64,000 nucleotides of DNA from Leucothrix mucor DSM 2157 (GCF_000419525.1 NZ_ATTE01000001.1:4028501-4092500); one strand, 5' to 3'. Shown: positions 18,122 through 27,447, numbered from the stretch's first letter. Numbers and translations: made by a program. Notes: a model not told the origin generated them from the letters alone.

Positions 18122-18158
18122 AAAGCCGCCGCACTGATATTCAGTGTGGCGGCTTTTT
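18122..18158 (+). terminator. Rho-independent terminator of clpB
   Basis: An AGCCGCC-g-CACTGA stem paired with TCAGTG-t-GGCGGCT and followed by six Ts lies about 35 bp after the clpB stop codon. The A-rich opposite flank makes it bidirectional, so it may also stop minus-strand transcription leaving the gene that ends at 18255. Confidence 0.85.
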
Positions 18159-18254
18159 TGTTAAAAGACCTTTGTATTTTAGCGTGAAACTTGTGAAAAC
18201 AACCTTGTCTTTTAGCAAATTAAGGCAAAAGTAAGCCTGTGTATAGAGATCAAT

Positions 18255-21200
18255 TTACTCCACCTTTGGCTCAGGTGACTTAATAGCCGCACTAATAGCC
18301 TTTTCCATTTTCTCAAAGACAGCCGCAAATTCCGACGCAACTAAATACCTTGGTGTTTCCATATCCGAAAGCGATTCACTCAGGCCTAAGCTACCCCACT
18401 CATGGAAAGACTGAGGCATGTAGAAGTTATTAAAGACCTTTCCATCTTCCTCAAGCCATACTTTATAAAGGTGTTTGGTGATCGCAGCCATGCCTTCCAG
18501 CTCAATAGCCTCTTTAAATAACGCAAGCTTTTCAGCCTTTAACTCAGGATGACGATCAAAGTATTTTTGTTGATCTCTACCCAAGTTTGTCAGTGCCAAA
18601 TTATGACCACCCTCATAAGCAACTAATTGAATTCGCTCATCAATATCGTTGATTTCCTTGTTCTGGGCAATCAGTTCTTTTCTTACGGCTTCTACGCCTC
18701 TTGGGTTGTTAGGGTCTTTAATAACATCGATAACCGCTTGCGCCGTTTTAGCGTTAAGCACGCCCTTTGCTACGTCATGGCAAGGCCCAAATTTGTGAGG
18801 GCTTATCACCTTATCATCATGGTTTAGGTTGCCAAAACAGGCATAAAAATAGGCCGAGGTCGCAACGGCATCAATTCTTTTGATGGATTCAGTCTTGGCG
18901 GCATGGCTAAGCATGATCTTGGTTAAAACAGGGTTGTTTTGCTTGGTTGCCAAGGTGACGATGAGGTTTTTCTCATCCATCCCTGACTCAAGCCAGATCT
19001 TAGCAACACGGTCTAATCTGTCTACATAAGCCATCTGCGCCATAAACTTGTAGGCTCTATCCAGATTCTTTAATACGTAAACCTCTGAGTTCTTTTGGAA
19101 GTCAAAACCAAATCTTTCAGCAACTCGTTTATCCCAGCCTTTTTTAAACTCGGTGAATAAGTCTTTCTGAAGATCTCTGATTGCATCACCGGTGTAGTGA
19201 TAAACCAGGTCAGGGCTGTGAAGCTCACTCTTATGCTCTTTAATATAGGTAAACCGATCAACAAAGACATCTTTAAAGTCCCCGTTTCTATCGTCTACCT
19301 GTATTTTCAACTTCCCTTTAGCCGCTCCTGTATAGCCTAACCAGTAAGCGCTCATATAAGGAATTTTTAAAGCAAGCTTGTCGAAGAAGTTACCTTTTTT
19401 GTATTGGATGTCAGCAATGAATTGGTTGTTGCCAGTGTATTCATTATCAACGAGCTTATTGCAGTTAAAATCTTCGATATCGATTGTGTAAAACTGGCTA
19501 AGCTTAGCCATAGTCGGCCCATGTGGGCGAAGTCTCAGTTGGCTATCTGAGGTAGCTTCGGGCTTAGTGAGTTCACCCATGCTAAGGCCTGTGTTCGTTA
19601 GCTTAAGCCCATCAACCAACGTGCTTAGATTTGAGCGACTCGCACACCATTTTAAATCCTCAAACTCGTCAGTGACTTCTTTTTTGAACTTGTAAAAGTA
19701 GTCTAAGTAACCCGCTCTCATATTGCGGTATGAGACCACTTCATCATCCGATGTTTTTAGGTAATCCTCGAAGCGATCAAAAAACTGAGAAACGTACTGT
19801 TCCTGCCGGTGATTAGCCAGTCCTATAAAGTATTTCTGGCTAGCAAATGCACCATTCCACACCTCATTACTAAGCTCTAAAAACACCTTAGAGTCTTTAT
19901 TCAGTGACTCATTAAAGTAGTTAGCCATATCGGTGACGTAATACTCGGTCGCATTGTGAGGCACATTTATCCAAACATTGGACTGGGTAACATTGGCAAG
20001 CTCAACAATGACTTCATACGGTAAACCTCTCCATTTTTCTTCAGGTTTTATGTATGAGTTGCCCCAGAACTGATCGTGCAGTTTTGCCCGGTCGGTTGAG
20101 TTTCTGGCGTACTTCATCAAGCAGTTTCCGTAGTCCTCATTCGGATTTACATAGTTCCAGTTAAACTCCAGCGATTTTTTTCTTAAGCTAATGAGTTGTT
20201 CTTTTATCGGTGCTAGTGCTTTTTCACTTTCCCGGATGCGGTAATCAAACGTCATCAGGTTTAAATACTGATTGTCAGAGAGAAGGTCATGAATGATTGA
20301 CTCAATCGACTCTATTTCTTGTTCAGTATAAAAAATCTCATTATCTTCATTTTTAAATTCTTTAAACGACTTGAGGATAGCGTCTGTATCAATCAGCTCA
20401 GCCCTGATTAACTCAGGTTCCAGCGCTTTTAACATGCCCAACAGTGTTATGTTGGTGGTATGCCTTAAATACGTTGCCTCTAGCGCTTCCTGGGGAAGAG
20501 AGTAAACATTTCTGGCTTTAACATAAGTGGTCACACACTCAAAAGGGGACTTAGGTGATGACAAGGTCATATTCATCACTCTGAGGGTGGAAAATGGTTT
20601 GATGTACTTTAAATAGTCAGGATTAAAGACGATCTTGCCTGCCAGCACGTCCTCATGGTTTACGGTCGGCAGTATTAAGTGAAAATTCTTTAAGTGGGTA
20701 TCGCTGTTTGCGGTAAACGTGAGCTTGATGCCTTCCTTGGATGGTGCTTCTGGTATCGCAATATCCAAGCAGCTTTTAGCGGAGGCATACTTTTCCGGAC
20801 ACGATACGATTTCAGCGAAGCCCTCAACCTTAAGATCAACATCGCCATCAAAATACACAGGATAAATGCCTTCAGGCACATCGCCAACTTTGGCTGACTC
20901 CAAGCCCGTTGTGTAAACAAAGCTGCCACGCTTGAGAAGCACCGTTTTATCATTATTGACTGTGACGCCAAATTCACTAAAGCGGTTATACCTTGTTTGC
21001 GCGAAGCGATTAACCAAGCCTCTGATTTTAAAATTATCTAAGGTTTGATAATCCTTAGGATCAAACGACTCTCTTTCTGTTTGATCGTCTTCAAGTGCTC
21101 GGCTGATGGTATAAATATTGTCTGCTTGAGGGGTTGCGTATTCATCAATAAAAACGCTGTTGACGATGGGATCTTCAGAGTTGAAGTTAACGGATGCTAC

Positions 21201-21440
21201 ACCCTTGGTCTCTAAAGACTCTTGTACTCTCTCAAAGATGCTCTCATCAAAGGGCCTAAATGACTTGGCTAAGTCCCCCATGATTTGTGCATGCGTCACG
21301 ATATCAACTTGTGACTGTGGCTCGTTGAGGTTAATTCCCATTGAAATGGGTATGTGTTTTTTGCTGGTACTCTCAGGCGGATTAGCACTAACAGACAACA
21401 CCCCAAAAAAACTTAAGCTAATAATTGTTATAAAGCGCAT
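18255..21440 (-). CDS. Large secreted protein with a clan-A glycoside-hydrolase-like (NEVWN/YEGG) core
   Basis: The 1061-residue protein has a signal peptide (MRFITIISLSFFGVLSVSAN). The middle and C-terminal parts show paired acidic motifs typical of retaining clan-A hydrolases. VFLELSNEVWNGAFASQKYF has the putative acid/base Glu526, and RIQLVAYEGGHNLA has the putative nucleophile Glu943. LPYEVIVELANVTQSNVWIN and VPHNATEYYV precede the first motif as in proteins often labelled cellulose-binding. The spacing between the two glutamates (~417 residues) is much longer than in ordinary GH5-like enzymes, implying large insertions. The first ~350 residues are beta-rich with no recognised domain. It may act on a surface or environmental polysaccharide. 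It lies downstream of structured RNA copy C and is transcribed from 21440. Confidence 0.6.
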   Translation of the reverse strand: MRFITIISLSFFGVLSVSANPPESTSKKHIPISMGINLNEPQSQVDIVTHAQIMGDLAKSFRPFDESIFERVQESLETKGVASVNFNSEDPIVNSVFIDEYATPQADNIYTISRALEDDQTERESFDPKDYQTLDNFKIRGLVNRFAQTRYNRFSEFGVTVNNDKTVLLKRGSFVYTTGLESAKVGDVPEGIYPVYFDGDVDLKVEGFAEIVSCPEKYASAKSCLDIAIPEAPSKEGIKLTFTANSDTHLKNFHLILPTVNHEDVLAGKIVFNPDYLKYIKPFSTLRVMNMTLSSPKSPFECVTTYVKARNVYSLPQEALEATYLRHTTNITLLGMLKALEPELIRAELIDTDAILKSFKEFKNEDNEIFYTEQEIESIESIIHDLLSDNQYLNLMTFDYRIRESEKALAPIKEQLISLRKKSLEFNWNYVNPNEDYGNCLMKYARNSTDRAKLHDQFWGNSYIKPEEKWRGLPYEVIVELANVTQSNVWINVPHNATEYYVTDMANYFNESLNKDSKVFLELSNEVWNGAFASQKYFIGLANHRQEQYVSQFFDRFEDYLKTSDDEVVSYRNMRAGYLDYFYKFKKEVTDEFEDLKWCASRSNLSTLVDGLKLTNTGLSMGELTKPEATSDSQLRLRPHGPTMAKLSQFYTIDIEDFNCNKLVDNEYTGNNQFIADIQYKKGNFFDKLALKIPYMSAYWLGYTGAAKGKLKIQVDDRNGDFKDVFVDRFTYIKEHKSELHSPDLVYHYTGDAIRDLQKDLFTEFKKGWDKRVAERFGFDFQKNSEVYVLKNLDRAYKFMAQMAYVDRLDRVAKIWLESGMDEKNLIVTLATKQNNPVLTKIMLSHAAKTESIKRIDAVATSAYFYACFGNLNHDDKVISPHKFGPCHDVAKGVLNAKTAQAVIDVIKDPNNPRGVEAVRKELIAQNKEINDIDERIQLVAYEGGHNLALTNLGRDQQKYFDRHPELKAEKLALFKEAIELEGMAAITKHLYKVWLEEDGKVFNNFYMPQSFHEWGSLGLSESLSDMETPRYLVASEFAAVFEKMEKAISAAIKSPEPKVE

Positions 21441-21576
21441 TAAAATATCCTTGGGTTAAGTCTTATTGTTCGCGAGTATTTGAGGCAACTTGCATGTTCT
21501 AAGAGCATATCGGATTGTGCTTTAATTGCAACTGTCCATAAGAGAGGGGCATTAGCGGTACTTGAGTTTGGGGCAT

Positions 21577-21612
21577 AAAAAAACGCCCTTTGCCGGGGGA
21601 AGCAAAGAGCGC
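21577..21612 (-). terminator. Intrinsic terminator of the copy C RNA
   Basis: An 11-bp stem (plus-strand positions 583-593 with 602-612 of the 21-kb block) carries one G-U type pair and is followed by seven Ts on the minus strand. It is nearly identical to the terminator hairpin of copy B at 43274-43310. Confidence 0.8.
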
Positions 21613-21682
21613 TGGGGGGGGTGAGATTGTCGATGATCTTATTTTTATTATTAGTAGATCGATCTTCTCGGGGCTTGCTGGT
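21577..21682 (-). repeat. Dispersed structured repeat, copy C
   Basis: It is homologous over its whole length to copy B (43203-43310): the ACCAGCAAGCCCCGAGA start, the CTA.TAATAATAAAAATAA loop and the AGCGCTCTTTGCTTCCCCCG terminator arm are shared. Differences fall largely as paired changes in the stem. Confidence 0.85.
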
Positions 21683-21731
21683 AAATTTTATTATTCTGTT
21701 ATAATTTTTGTTTTGTTGTTGATAAGTAATA

Positions 21732-21748
21732 TGCAGATCGCGTGCCAA
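21732..21748 (-). promoter_or_regulatory. Sigma54 (RpoN) promoter, -24/-12
   Basis: TTGGCACGCGATCTGCA on the minus strand matches the consensus YTGGCACGNNNNTTGCW at all but one fixed position, with the obligatory GG-N10-GC spacing. The expected start is near 21721, about 45 nt before the conserved CAAGCCCC block of copy C. It requires an AAA+ enhancer-binding activator; none is encoded in this window. Confidence 0.7.
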
Positions 21749-21901
21749 CTCTGGTTAAAATTATTTAAGTAACTGATAAGTATTGAATTTTATTGTTTTC
21801 AAGTGTTTTGGAAATAAGCTTTGTCACTTTCAGAAAGTGTCAGCATACGACGCAATAGTTACATTTCTGTCACTTATCAACGATTACGACCCATCAAAAC
21901 A

Positions 21902-21939
21902 AAAAAGCCGCCATCTGAATTAATTAGTGGCGGCTTTTT
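21902..21939 (-). terminator. Terminator after the BCCT transporter locus
   Basis: An AAAAAGCCGCCA stem pairs with TGGCGGCTTTTT around a 14-nt loop, 20 bp beyond the BCCT 3' end. The A and T flanks make it usable from both directions. Confidence 0.8.
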
Positions 21940-21958
21940 ATTACGCTTAAATCAAAGA

Positions 21959-22747
21959 CTAGGTGTTTAAGCGCTTCTGACGCATCCCATCCCGAATCAG
22001 CGCTTTGAGCAAACTAATGCCCATTAGTATCATAATGAATGAGAATGGAATCGCGCCGATAATCATGGCGGATTTAATCGCGCCTAAACCACCGGCTAAT
22101 AACAAGGCCGCAATCACGGCGGTCAATGCCGATCCCCAGATTATGATGTGCTTAGGACCTGTTGCTTCTGTTTGCGCACCACCGGCATTAATGGTGTTAA
22201 CTACTAGCACGGCAGAGTCGGCAGAAGTCACTAAGTAGGTTAACAGCAGTATAACGATCATCACCGACATAACGGTTGCCAGCGTGGGTGACAGCATAAT
22301 GTTGATTACTTCATACAGTTGGTAAGTCAGGTTAGAGCCGAAAATCTTTCCCGCTGCCTCGCCACTGAGCTCTAAATCAACCGCGGTGCCTCCAACAAAG
22401 GTAAACCACATAAAGCACATCAGCGAAGGGGCTGCGATTGCGCCCAGAACAAACTCGCGAATGGTTCTATTTTTAGAGATGCGCGCCAGAAAGATACCAA
22501 CGAAAGGTGCGAAGGCAATCCACCAAGCCCAATAGAATACCGTCCAGCCTGTTTGCCATGCACCGAGCTCTGTGGATGGCTTCCAAACAGTGAAGGTCAT
22601 CGCAGGGAGGTGAACGATGTAGGAGAAGATGCCTTTACCCAGTAATTCGAATGCCAGCATGGTTGAGCCGAAGATCAGGAAGAATCCCAACAGTGAGAAT
22701 GACAACACCATATTGATATTGCTCAGCCATTTAATGCCTTTACCCAA
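21959..22747 (-). pseudogene. BCCT transporter, 3' part (frameshifted)
   Basis: This piece encodes the C-terminal ~260 residues of a betaine/carnitine/choline transporter, beginning GKGIKWLSNINMVLSFSL. It contains the BCCT signatures FYWAWWIAFAPFVGIFLARI and the final helices, with LVTSADSAVLVVNTIN. It continues without any missing residue from the 5' part (22740-23699) once one base is removed from the GGG at the junction; together they make a normal-length transporter of about 580 residues. See the 5' part for context. A low-quality base could equally explain the break. Confidence 0.85.
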
Positions 22748-23699
22748 CGCCTGACAATGCCGAGAGTGTGGATAGCAACATAACCACCACTAAACAGACT
22801 AGCAAGGCGGCGGTGGTAGGCTCTGGCGTGTCGCCAGTGGTCATTAACCAGCTTGCGCCAGTGATATTGTGCAGGCCAGAAGCAAAGGTGCTAAGCCCTA
22901 ATCCAATAGTCTGAGCGACACCAAGAATCGTGGCAATTACTGCTGCAATATCAATGATATGGCCAAGAGGGCCTTCCAGTGAACGGCCAAATATTGGGGT
23001 TAGGCCTGAACGTATAGTTAGAGGCAAGCCGCGTGAGTAACTAAAGAATGCCAGCGAGATACCAATCAGCGCATAGCAAGCCCATGGGCCAAATCCCCAG
23101 TGTAGGAAAGTGTAGCGATAAACCGAATCCAAAGCCGCTTCCGACTTAGGCGCGATAATGCCATCAATCGCCGCCAAGCTGCCTGCTGCAACTTGATCGT
23201 TATACATGGCGAATACATCAGCGCCTTCTGGAACAGCAATATTACTACCGGCAAACGCCGCCATAATGGCTTGCTTGCTCATAATAATGTCGGGGTTGCT
23301 GCCTAAGTGCCAGATGGGCTCAGCGGCTGCGTAACCTAGCATGCCGATACCGATACCCGCCCCAAACATCATAGAAAACCATGAGAAATTCGAGAACTCC
23401 GGTACGCCATCTGCAGTGCCTAATTTGATCCGCCCAAAAGATGGAACAACTGCCAGTATCAGGCAAACGCTCATGAAAAAGGCGATGGTGTATAGGTAGT
23501 AGGTGTTGAGGTTTTGGAAGGACCAGTTTTGGATTTCTAGTAAGATTTTCCCGACTCGCTCCGGAGAGGCGACAGCCCAAATAACGATGAGTGCGACGAT
23601 GAGTTTGGATATTAGCGCGATGGTTTGGTTAAAGCCTTTATAGAAACCGCTATCCTGCGTTTCTATATTCAGCTCCTTGACGGGCGGTGAAATGGACAC
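22740..23699 (-). pseudogene. BCCT family betaine/choline/carnitine transporter, 5' part (frameshifted)
   Basis: This is the N-terminal ~320 residues of a Na+-type BCCT carrier. GTG at 23699 is preferred because AGGAG lies 7 nt upstream. The frame has the helix-3 glycine motif MFGAGIGIGMLGYAAAEPIW and the tryptophan-box region LHWGFGPWACYALIGISL. The frame reads LSALSGVG and hits TAA exactly where family members continue SGVxKGIKWLSNINM. An extra G in GTTGGGTAAA at about 22744-22746 accounts for the break. BCCT proteins import quaternary amines; the location beside a GbcAB-type oxygenase system indicates it fed the betaine catabolic pathway at 23.8-31.2 kb. It is a genuine lesion or a sequencing error. 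Confidence 0.88.
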
Positions 23700-23851
23700 A
23701 TTGCTTCTCCTTTGTGATTGATCGGGTGTGGCGTAGGTGATGACTTTAAAACTGTCGGCACAGCGAGGCTGAGACCCAAAAATGCTCAGCACGGGGACTG
23801 CGTGTTTACTCGTTTAAGTGTTGGGGCGTGGTGGCTAAGAAAGCCGGTGGA

Positions 23852-24964
23852 TTAGTACTCCACCACCAAGCTTTCAGTAACGACAGAGCAGCAAGAAAGG
23901 ACATAGCCCATATCGATTTCCTGCTCTGAGATGCCCCCATTGTGGTCCATCTCGCAACTGCCGGACTTGATCTTCACACGGCAAGCGCCGCAAATACCGA
24001 CTCCGCAGGCTTTGGGGATATTGATGCCGGCTTCGGTGGCCGCTTCATTGAGGTTGGTACCAATAGCAATATTGGCTGACTTACCGGAGTCGCTAAAGCT
24101 GACTTTCACTTCTTCTTTCGGTAGCTGCTCTTCAATTTCAGCGGCGTCAGCATGCTTTTTAGCAAGGGCTACATCTTTGACTGGCGTCGCGCCGAATGAC
24201 TCTTCGTGGTAGCGCTGCATATCAAAGCCAGCATCTTCCAGCATGCTTTTCACCGCTGTCATATACGGCTGAGGACCGCAGCAAAAGATCTCACGTTCCT
24301 GAAAATCGGGTGCGATCAAGCTCATCATGCGCAGGTTTAAATAGCCACGATAACCATTCCAGCTTTGCCCCACCTCTTGGCGCTCGCAAATCATGTGAAA
24401 CTGAAAGTTATCAATGCGGCTAGACATGTAGTCCAGCTCTTTGGCGTAGATAATATCTCTGGGGGTGCGGGCGCTGTGCGCAAAAATAACGTCCACCTCT
24501 TCCGAGTCAGTATCAAACCACCAGCGCGCCATCGACATGACCGGGGTAATACCCACGCCACCAGACAGTAACAAGACTTTCGGCGAGGGGAAGTCGATGC
24601 CGTTAAAGTTGCCCACTGGCCCGTGAACCGCTAACTGCATACCGGGCTTCATATTGTCGTGCAGCCAGTTTGAAACCAGACCACCGGGAATACGTTTGAC
24701 GGTAATCGAGATGCTGTAGGGAATAGAAGGCGAGCTGGAGATGGTGTAGGAGCGCATGACGCGCTTGCCTTCGATTTCCAGTTCTAGGGTGACAAATTGG
24801 CCCGGTTTGAAAAAGAACAATACCGGTTGATTCATGCCGAAGCTAAACGTAGTGACGTCGTGTGTTTCGGCAATGACTCTGGCGCAGCGTAACAAATGGC
24901 GACCATTAGACCAGGTTTGGATGGTCAAAGGATTCATGAAATCGGAAGTATTAAAGTCGCTCAT
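23852..24964 (-). CDS. Rieske-oxygenase reductase (GbcB-type FAD/NAD/[2Fe-2S] protein)
   Basis: The 370-residue electron-transfer protein has three domains. The FAD-binding ferredoxin-reductase domain (~25-125) has RSYTISSSPS. The NAD domain (~130-250) has LLLSGGVGITPVMSMARWW and FCCGPQPYM. The C-terminal plant-type ferredoxin domain has a C-x4-C-x2-C-x(29)-C cluster motif (CGVGICGACRVK, then LSCCSVV). It passes electrons from NADH to the Rieske centre of the partner oxygenase at 26224, as GbcB does for GbcA in glycine betaine demethylation. It is separated from that gene by a divergent LysR regulator. The ferredoxin motif is intact. Confidence 0.9.
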   Translation of the reverse strand: MSDFNTSDFMNPLTIQTWSNGRHLLRCARVIAETHDVTTFSFGMNQPVLFFFKPGQFVTLELEIEGKRVMRSYTISSSPSIPYSISITVKRIPGGLVSNWLHDNMKPGMQLAVHGPVGNFNGIDFPSPKVLLLSGGVGITPVMSMARWWFDTDSEEVDVIFAHSARTPRDIIYAKELDYMSSRIDNFQFHMICERQEVGQSWNGYRGYLNLRMMSLIAPDFQEREIFCCGPQPYMTAVKSMLEDAGFDMQRYHEESFGATPVKDVALAKKHADAAEIEEQLPKEEVKVSFSDSGKSANIAIGTNLNEAATEAGINIPKACGVGICGACRVKIKSGSCEMDHNGGISEQEIDMGYVLSCCSVVTESLVVEY

Positions 24965-25099
24965 CGCGCTACCTATCCTCTGTTGCAGTTGACTCGCTAT
25001 GGCTTAAATACTAGCGATAGCGAGGCTATTACCACAACCAACTTTTTTTTCACGAAAAGCATAACTCTAGGTTATTGGTAATTGTGAAGGATCGCTTGA

Positions 25100-26086
25100 T
25101 TAGGTCACGGTCGCTGGCGAAGTGACTCGGGTGAGTTCCTGATCAATCTCATTTAAAAACCAGACTTTGAAGCAGGTAAACGCCTCATCATCCTGCTTGC
25201 TATCGGCAAAGGTGAGGTAGTGTAATTTCTCACGATACAGGGCTTCAGCATTCCCAACGCGTACCAGTAGGCCTTGTTTAATGAGCGGAGTAATCAACTG
25301 ACTCCAACCCAGACTTACCCCCTGATGGTTTAGGGCCATTTGAATCAACATACTGTATTCATTGGAATTAAACAGGTGACGACTACTGTTACGGCGAAGC
25401 TCCATACCTTGGTGATTAAACCAAACGCCCCAATCCACATGCTCTGCAATCTGCGAGCGGCCATAGGCGCTGAGGTCTAATAGGTTGGTTTCACCTAAAC
25501 CTTCCAGCGTTACCAGTTGTGGATTCTCTTTTAGGAATTTTGGCGAACACACCGGAAAAATCAGATCATAAAATAAGGGAATGGAATGATAGCCCCTGCG
25601 CGACTCGCAATGCTTGTTAATGAAAATATCCGGACGCACGCCAGGTTCCATATGCAAGAAGTTATGAGTCGTGAGTACATTGACATGAATGTGCGGATTG
25701 GCCGAGAAAAAGTCAGGTAAGCGCGGGGTTAACCACAGCGCGGAAAAGGCTGGCGAGCAGCAAATCGTTAACTCTTGCTTATCTTGGTCATTGTTTTGAA
25801 TGCGTTGGGCGGCTTGCGCGATATTCACAAAAGAAAGGTGCGCCGCATCATAAAAAATAACGCCCGCTTCCGTAAGCTCAACTGAGCGACCCGCACGTTT
25901 AAACAAGGGAACGCCGAGAGAGGCTTCTAACTCCCTGATTTGACGACTAATTGCGGCCTGTGTTACGCAGAGCGATTCCGCTGCGCGCGTAAAATTCTGA
26001 TATTTAGCCGCAGCCACAAATGACCTGACAGCCCGTAAAGAGGGCATGCGGAGCAGGATTTGATCGGAGTTCATGTGTTTAACCAT
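25100..26086 (-). CDS. LysR-family transcriptional regulator (GcvA-like)
   Basis: The 328-residue protein has an N-terminal winged helix (~15-75) with PSLRAVRSFVAAAKYQNFTR, ESLCVTQAAISRQIRELEAS and GVPLFKRAGRSVELTEAG, and a periplasmic-binding-type effector domain to the end. The MPSLRAVRSF..AA opening is typical of the GcvA branch. It is transcribed divergently from the Rieske oxygenase operon across 137 bp and so is the likely regulator of that operon and perhaps of the reductase downstream of it. An ATG 12 bp further in is an alternative start. The effector could be the betaine substrate or a demethylated product. Confidence 0.9.
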   Translation of the reverse strand: MVKHMNSDQILLRMPSLRAVRSFVAAAKYQNFTRAAESLCVTQAAISRQIRELEASLGVPLFKRAGRSVELTEAGVIFYDAAHLSFVNIAQAAQRIQNNDQDKQELTICCSPAFSALWLTPRLPDFFSANPHIHVNVLTTHNFLHMEPGVRPDIFINKHCESRRGYHSIPLFYDLIFPVCSPKFLKENPQLVTLEGLGETNLLDLSAYGRSQIAEHVDWGVWFNHQGMELRRNSSRHLFNSNEYSMLIQMALNHQGVSLGWSQLITPLIKQGLLVRVGNAEALYREKLHYLTFADSKQDDEAFTCFKVWFLNEIDQELTRVTSPATVT

Positions 26087-26223
26087 AACATCAGGTATTC
26101 AATTCTCTTGAAAAAAAGTCGCTTTGCCATCGGTGAGGTGATCAATACACTCAAAGGTAGAGAAAGGCAGTCTGCTGATTGCAAGCGCGCCTCCCATCTA
26201 GTCTAGCATCAAGGAGTCACTGA

Positions 26224-27447
26224 ATGACAAGCAAACAAACAATGCTGGAATTGATTCAGCAGCGAGTACCGAAACATGCGCTGACGCGGGACCTGTATCG
26301 GGATGATGAAGTCTACCGTCAGGATCTGGAGCATATTTGGCATAAGGAATGGATTTTCGCGGGCCATACCGTCGAGATTGAAAAGGCCGGTGAATACATC
26401 ACCTTGCAAGTCGGTGACTATCCGGTCGTGATTATTCGGGGTGATGATGGCGAAGTCCGCGCCTTTCATAATGCCTGTCGCCATCGTGGCTCTCGGGTGT
26501 GCTCTCAGCCTAAAGGTAAAACCGCCAAGTTAGTCTGCCCTTATCACAGCTGGACCTTTGCATTAGATGGCAAGCTGTTATTTGCCGGCAATATGAACCC
26601 AGACTTTAAAACCGAAGATTATCCGCTGATGCCTGTGCATTGCGAAATCGTGAATACCTATATTTATGTGTGTGTGGCTAAAGAAGCGCCAGACTTTGAA
26701 GCCTTCCGTGCTGATTTAAGCCCTTTTGTGACGCCACATAATCTCGAAAACTGCAAAGTCGCCTTTGAGTCGAACTTGCTGGAGCGCGGCAACTGGAAGT
26801 TGGTCTTTGAGAATAACCGTGAGTGTTATCACTGCGAAGCTAATCACCCAGAGCTAATGAACTCCTTTGTTGATAATGCCTCAGTGGGTGGCCTTGGTGG
26901 CGATGATGACCCTGAGCTGATTGAGTACTGGGATAAGTGCGAAGCTGCTGGTTTGCCTAGCCGTCTAATTATGGATGAGCACGGTCAGTACCGTATCACC
27001 CGTATTCCATTATCCGATAACGCCATTAGCTACACCATGGATGGCAAGCCTGCGGTTAAAGCTCGCTTGGATGATACCGATGTGGAAGACATTGGCGTGC
27101 TGCTGTACTTCAACTACCCCTCGACCTGGAATCACTTTTTAGGTGATCACGCGCTGAGCTTCCGCGTATTGCCAGTGAGCTCTGGCCAAACATTGGTAAC
27201 CACCAAATGGTTGGTGCCAAAGGATGCCGTTGAGGGTGTGGACTACGATTTAAAACACATGACTGAAGTGTGGACGGCGACCAATGAGCAAGATCGTCAA
27301 TTGGTTGAAGAGACGTTCCGTGGCGTGAGTTCGCCATCTTACATACCGGGGCCATTCTCGGAGATTTCAGAAAGTGGTGTGTGTCAGTTTGTTGATTGGT
27401 ATTGCGCAATCATGAAGAGAAAATTAAACAGCTCGGAGCCAGCATGA
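26224..27447 (+). CDS. Rieske non-heme iron oxygenase, betaine demethylase type (GbcA-like)
   Basis: The 407-residue alpha subunit has Rieske ligands Cys85/His87 (NACRHRG) and Cys105/His108 (LVCPYHSW). The mononuclear iron site is in the GNWKLVFENNRECYHCEANH block, with His203 and His208; the later VDWYC aspartate is the likely third ligand. The GbcA-type ENNRECYHC..HPEL signature is shared by glycine betaine and proline betaine (Stc2) demethylases. The reaction is O2-dependent N-demethylation using electrons from the GbcB-like reductase. AAGGAG lies 7 nt before the ATG. It overlaps the DapA-like gene by 4 bp. The substrate is not decidable from the protein alone. Confidence 0.9.
   Translation: MTSKQTMLELIQQRVPKHALTRDLYRDDEVYRQDLEHIWHKEWIFAGHTVEIEKAGEYITLQVGDYPVVIIRGDDGEVRAFHNACRHRGSRVCSQPKGKTAKLVCPYHSWTFALDGKLLFAGNMNPDFKTEDYPLMPVHCEIVNTYIYVCVAKEAPDFEAFRADLSPFVTPHNLENCKVAFESNLLERGNWKLVFENNRECYHCEANHPELMNSFVDNASVGGLGGDDDPELIEYWDKCEAAGLPSRLIMDEHGQYRITRIPLSDNAISYTMDGKPAVKARLDDTDVEDIGVLLYFNYPSTWNHFLGDHALSFRVLPVSSGQTLVTTKWLVPKDAVEGVDYDLKHMTEVWTATNEQDRQLVEETFRGVSSPSYIPGPFSEISESGVCQFVDWYCAIMKRKLNSSEPA

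Larger units (their letters stand above)
21577..21721 (-). ncRNA. Candidate sigma54-dependent small RNA, single-copy locus (copy C)
   Basis: The predicted transcript is about 145 nt, from a sigma54 site at 21732-21748 to the T-tract at 21583-21577. It begins with an AACAACAA stretch (21720-21713), then the conserved CAGCAAGCCCCGAGA block. A stem follows (GAGA/TCTC outer, TCGAT/ATCGA inner) closed by an A-rich loop with five consecutive ARN triplets (within 21652-21638). It ends in a GCGCTCTTTGC/GCAAAGGGCGT terminator hairpin. It lies upstream of the gene starting at 21440 in the same direction, so a leader/attenuator role is the alternative. The tandem homologue at 43 kb has no downstream gene, which favours an autonomous RNA. 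Confidence 0.6.

Noticed and set aside
21577-21682. Copy C as a simple attenuator of the 21440 gene
   Set aside because: Kept as an alternative but not preferred, because the homologous tandem copies at 43 kb have no downstream co-directional gene and carry their own sigma54-type promoter.
22735-22755. Programmed +1 frameshift in the BCCT gene
   Set aside because: GTT-GGG-TAA lacks a recognised slippery context such as the prfB CUU-UGA with an upstream Shine-Dalgarno; no BCCT transporter is known to use one. A mutation or sequencing error is simpler.
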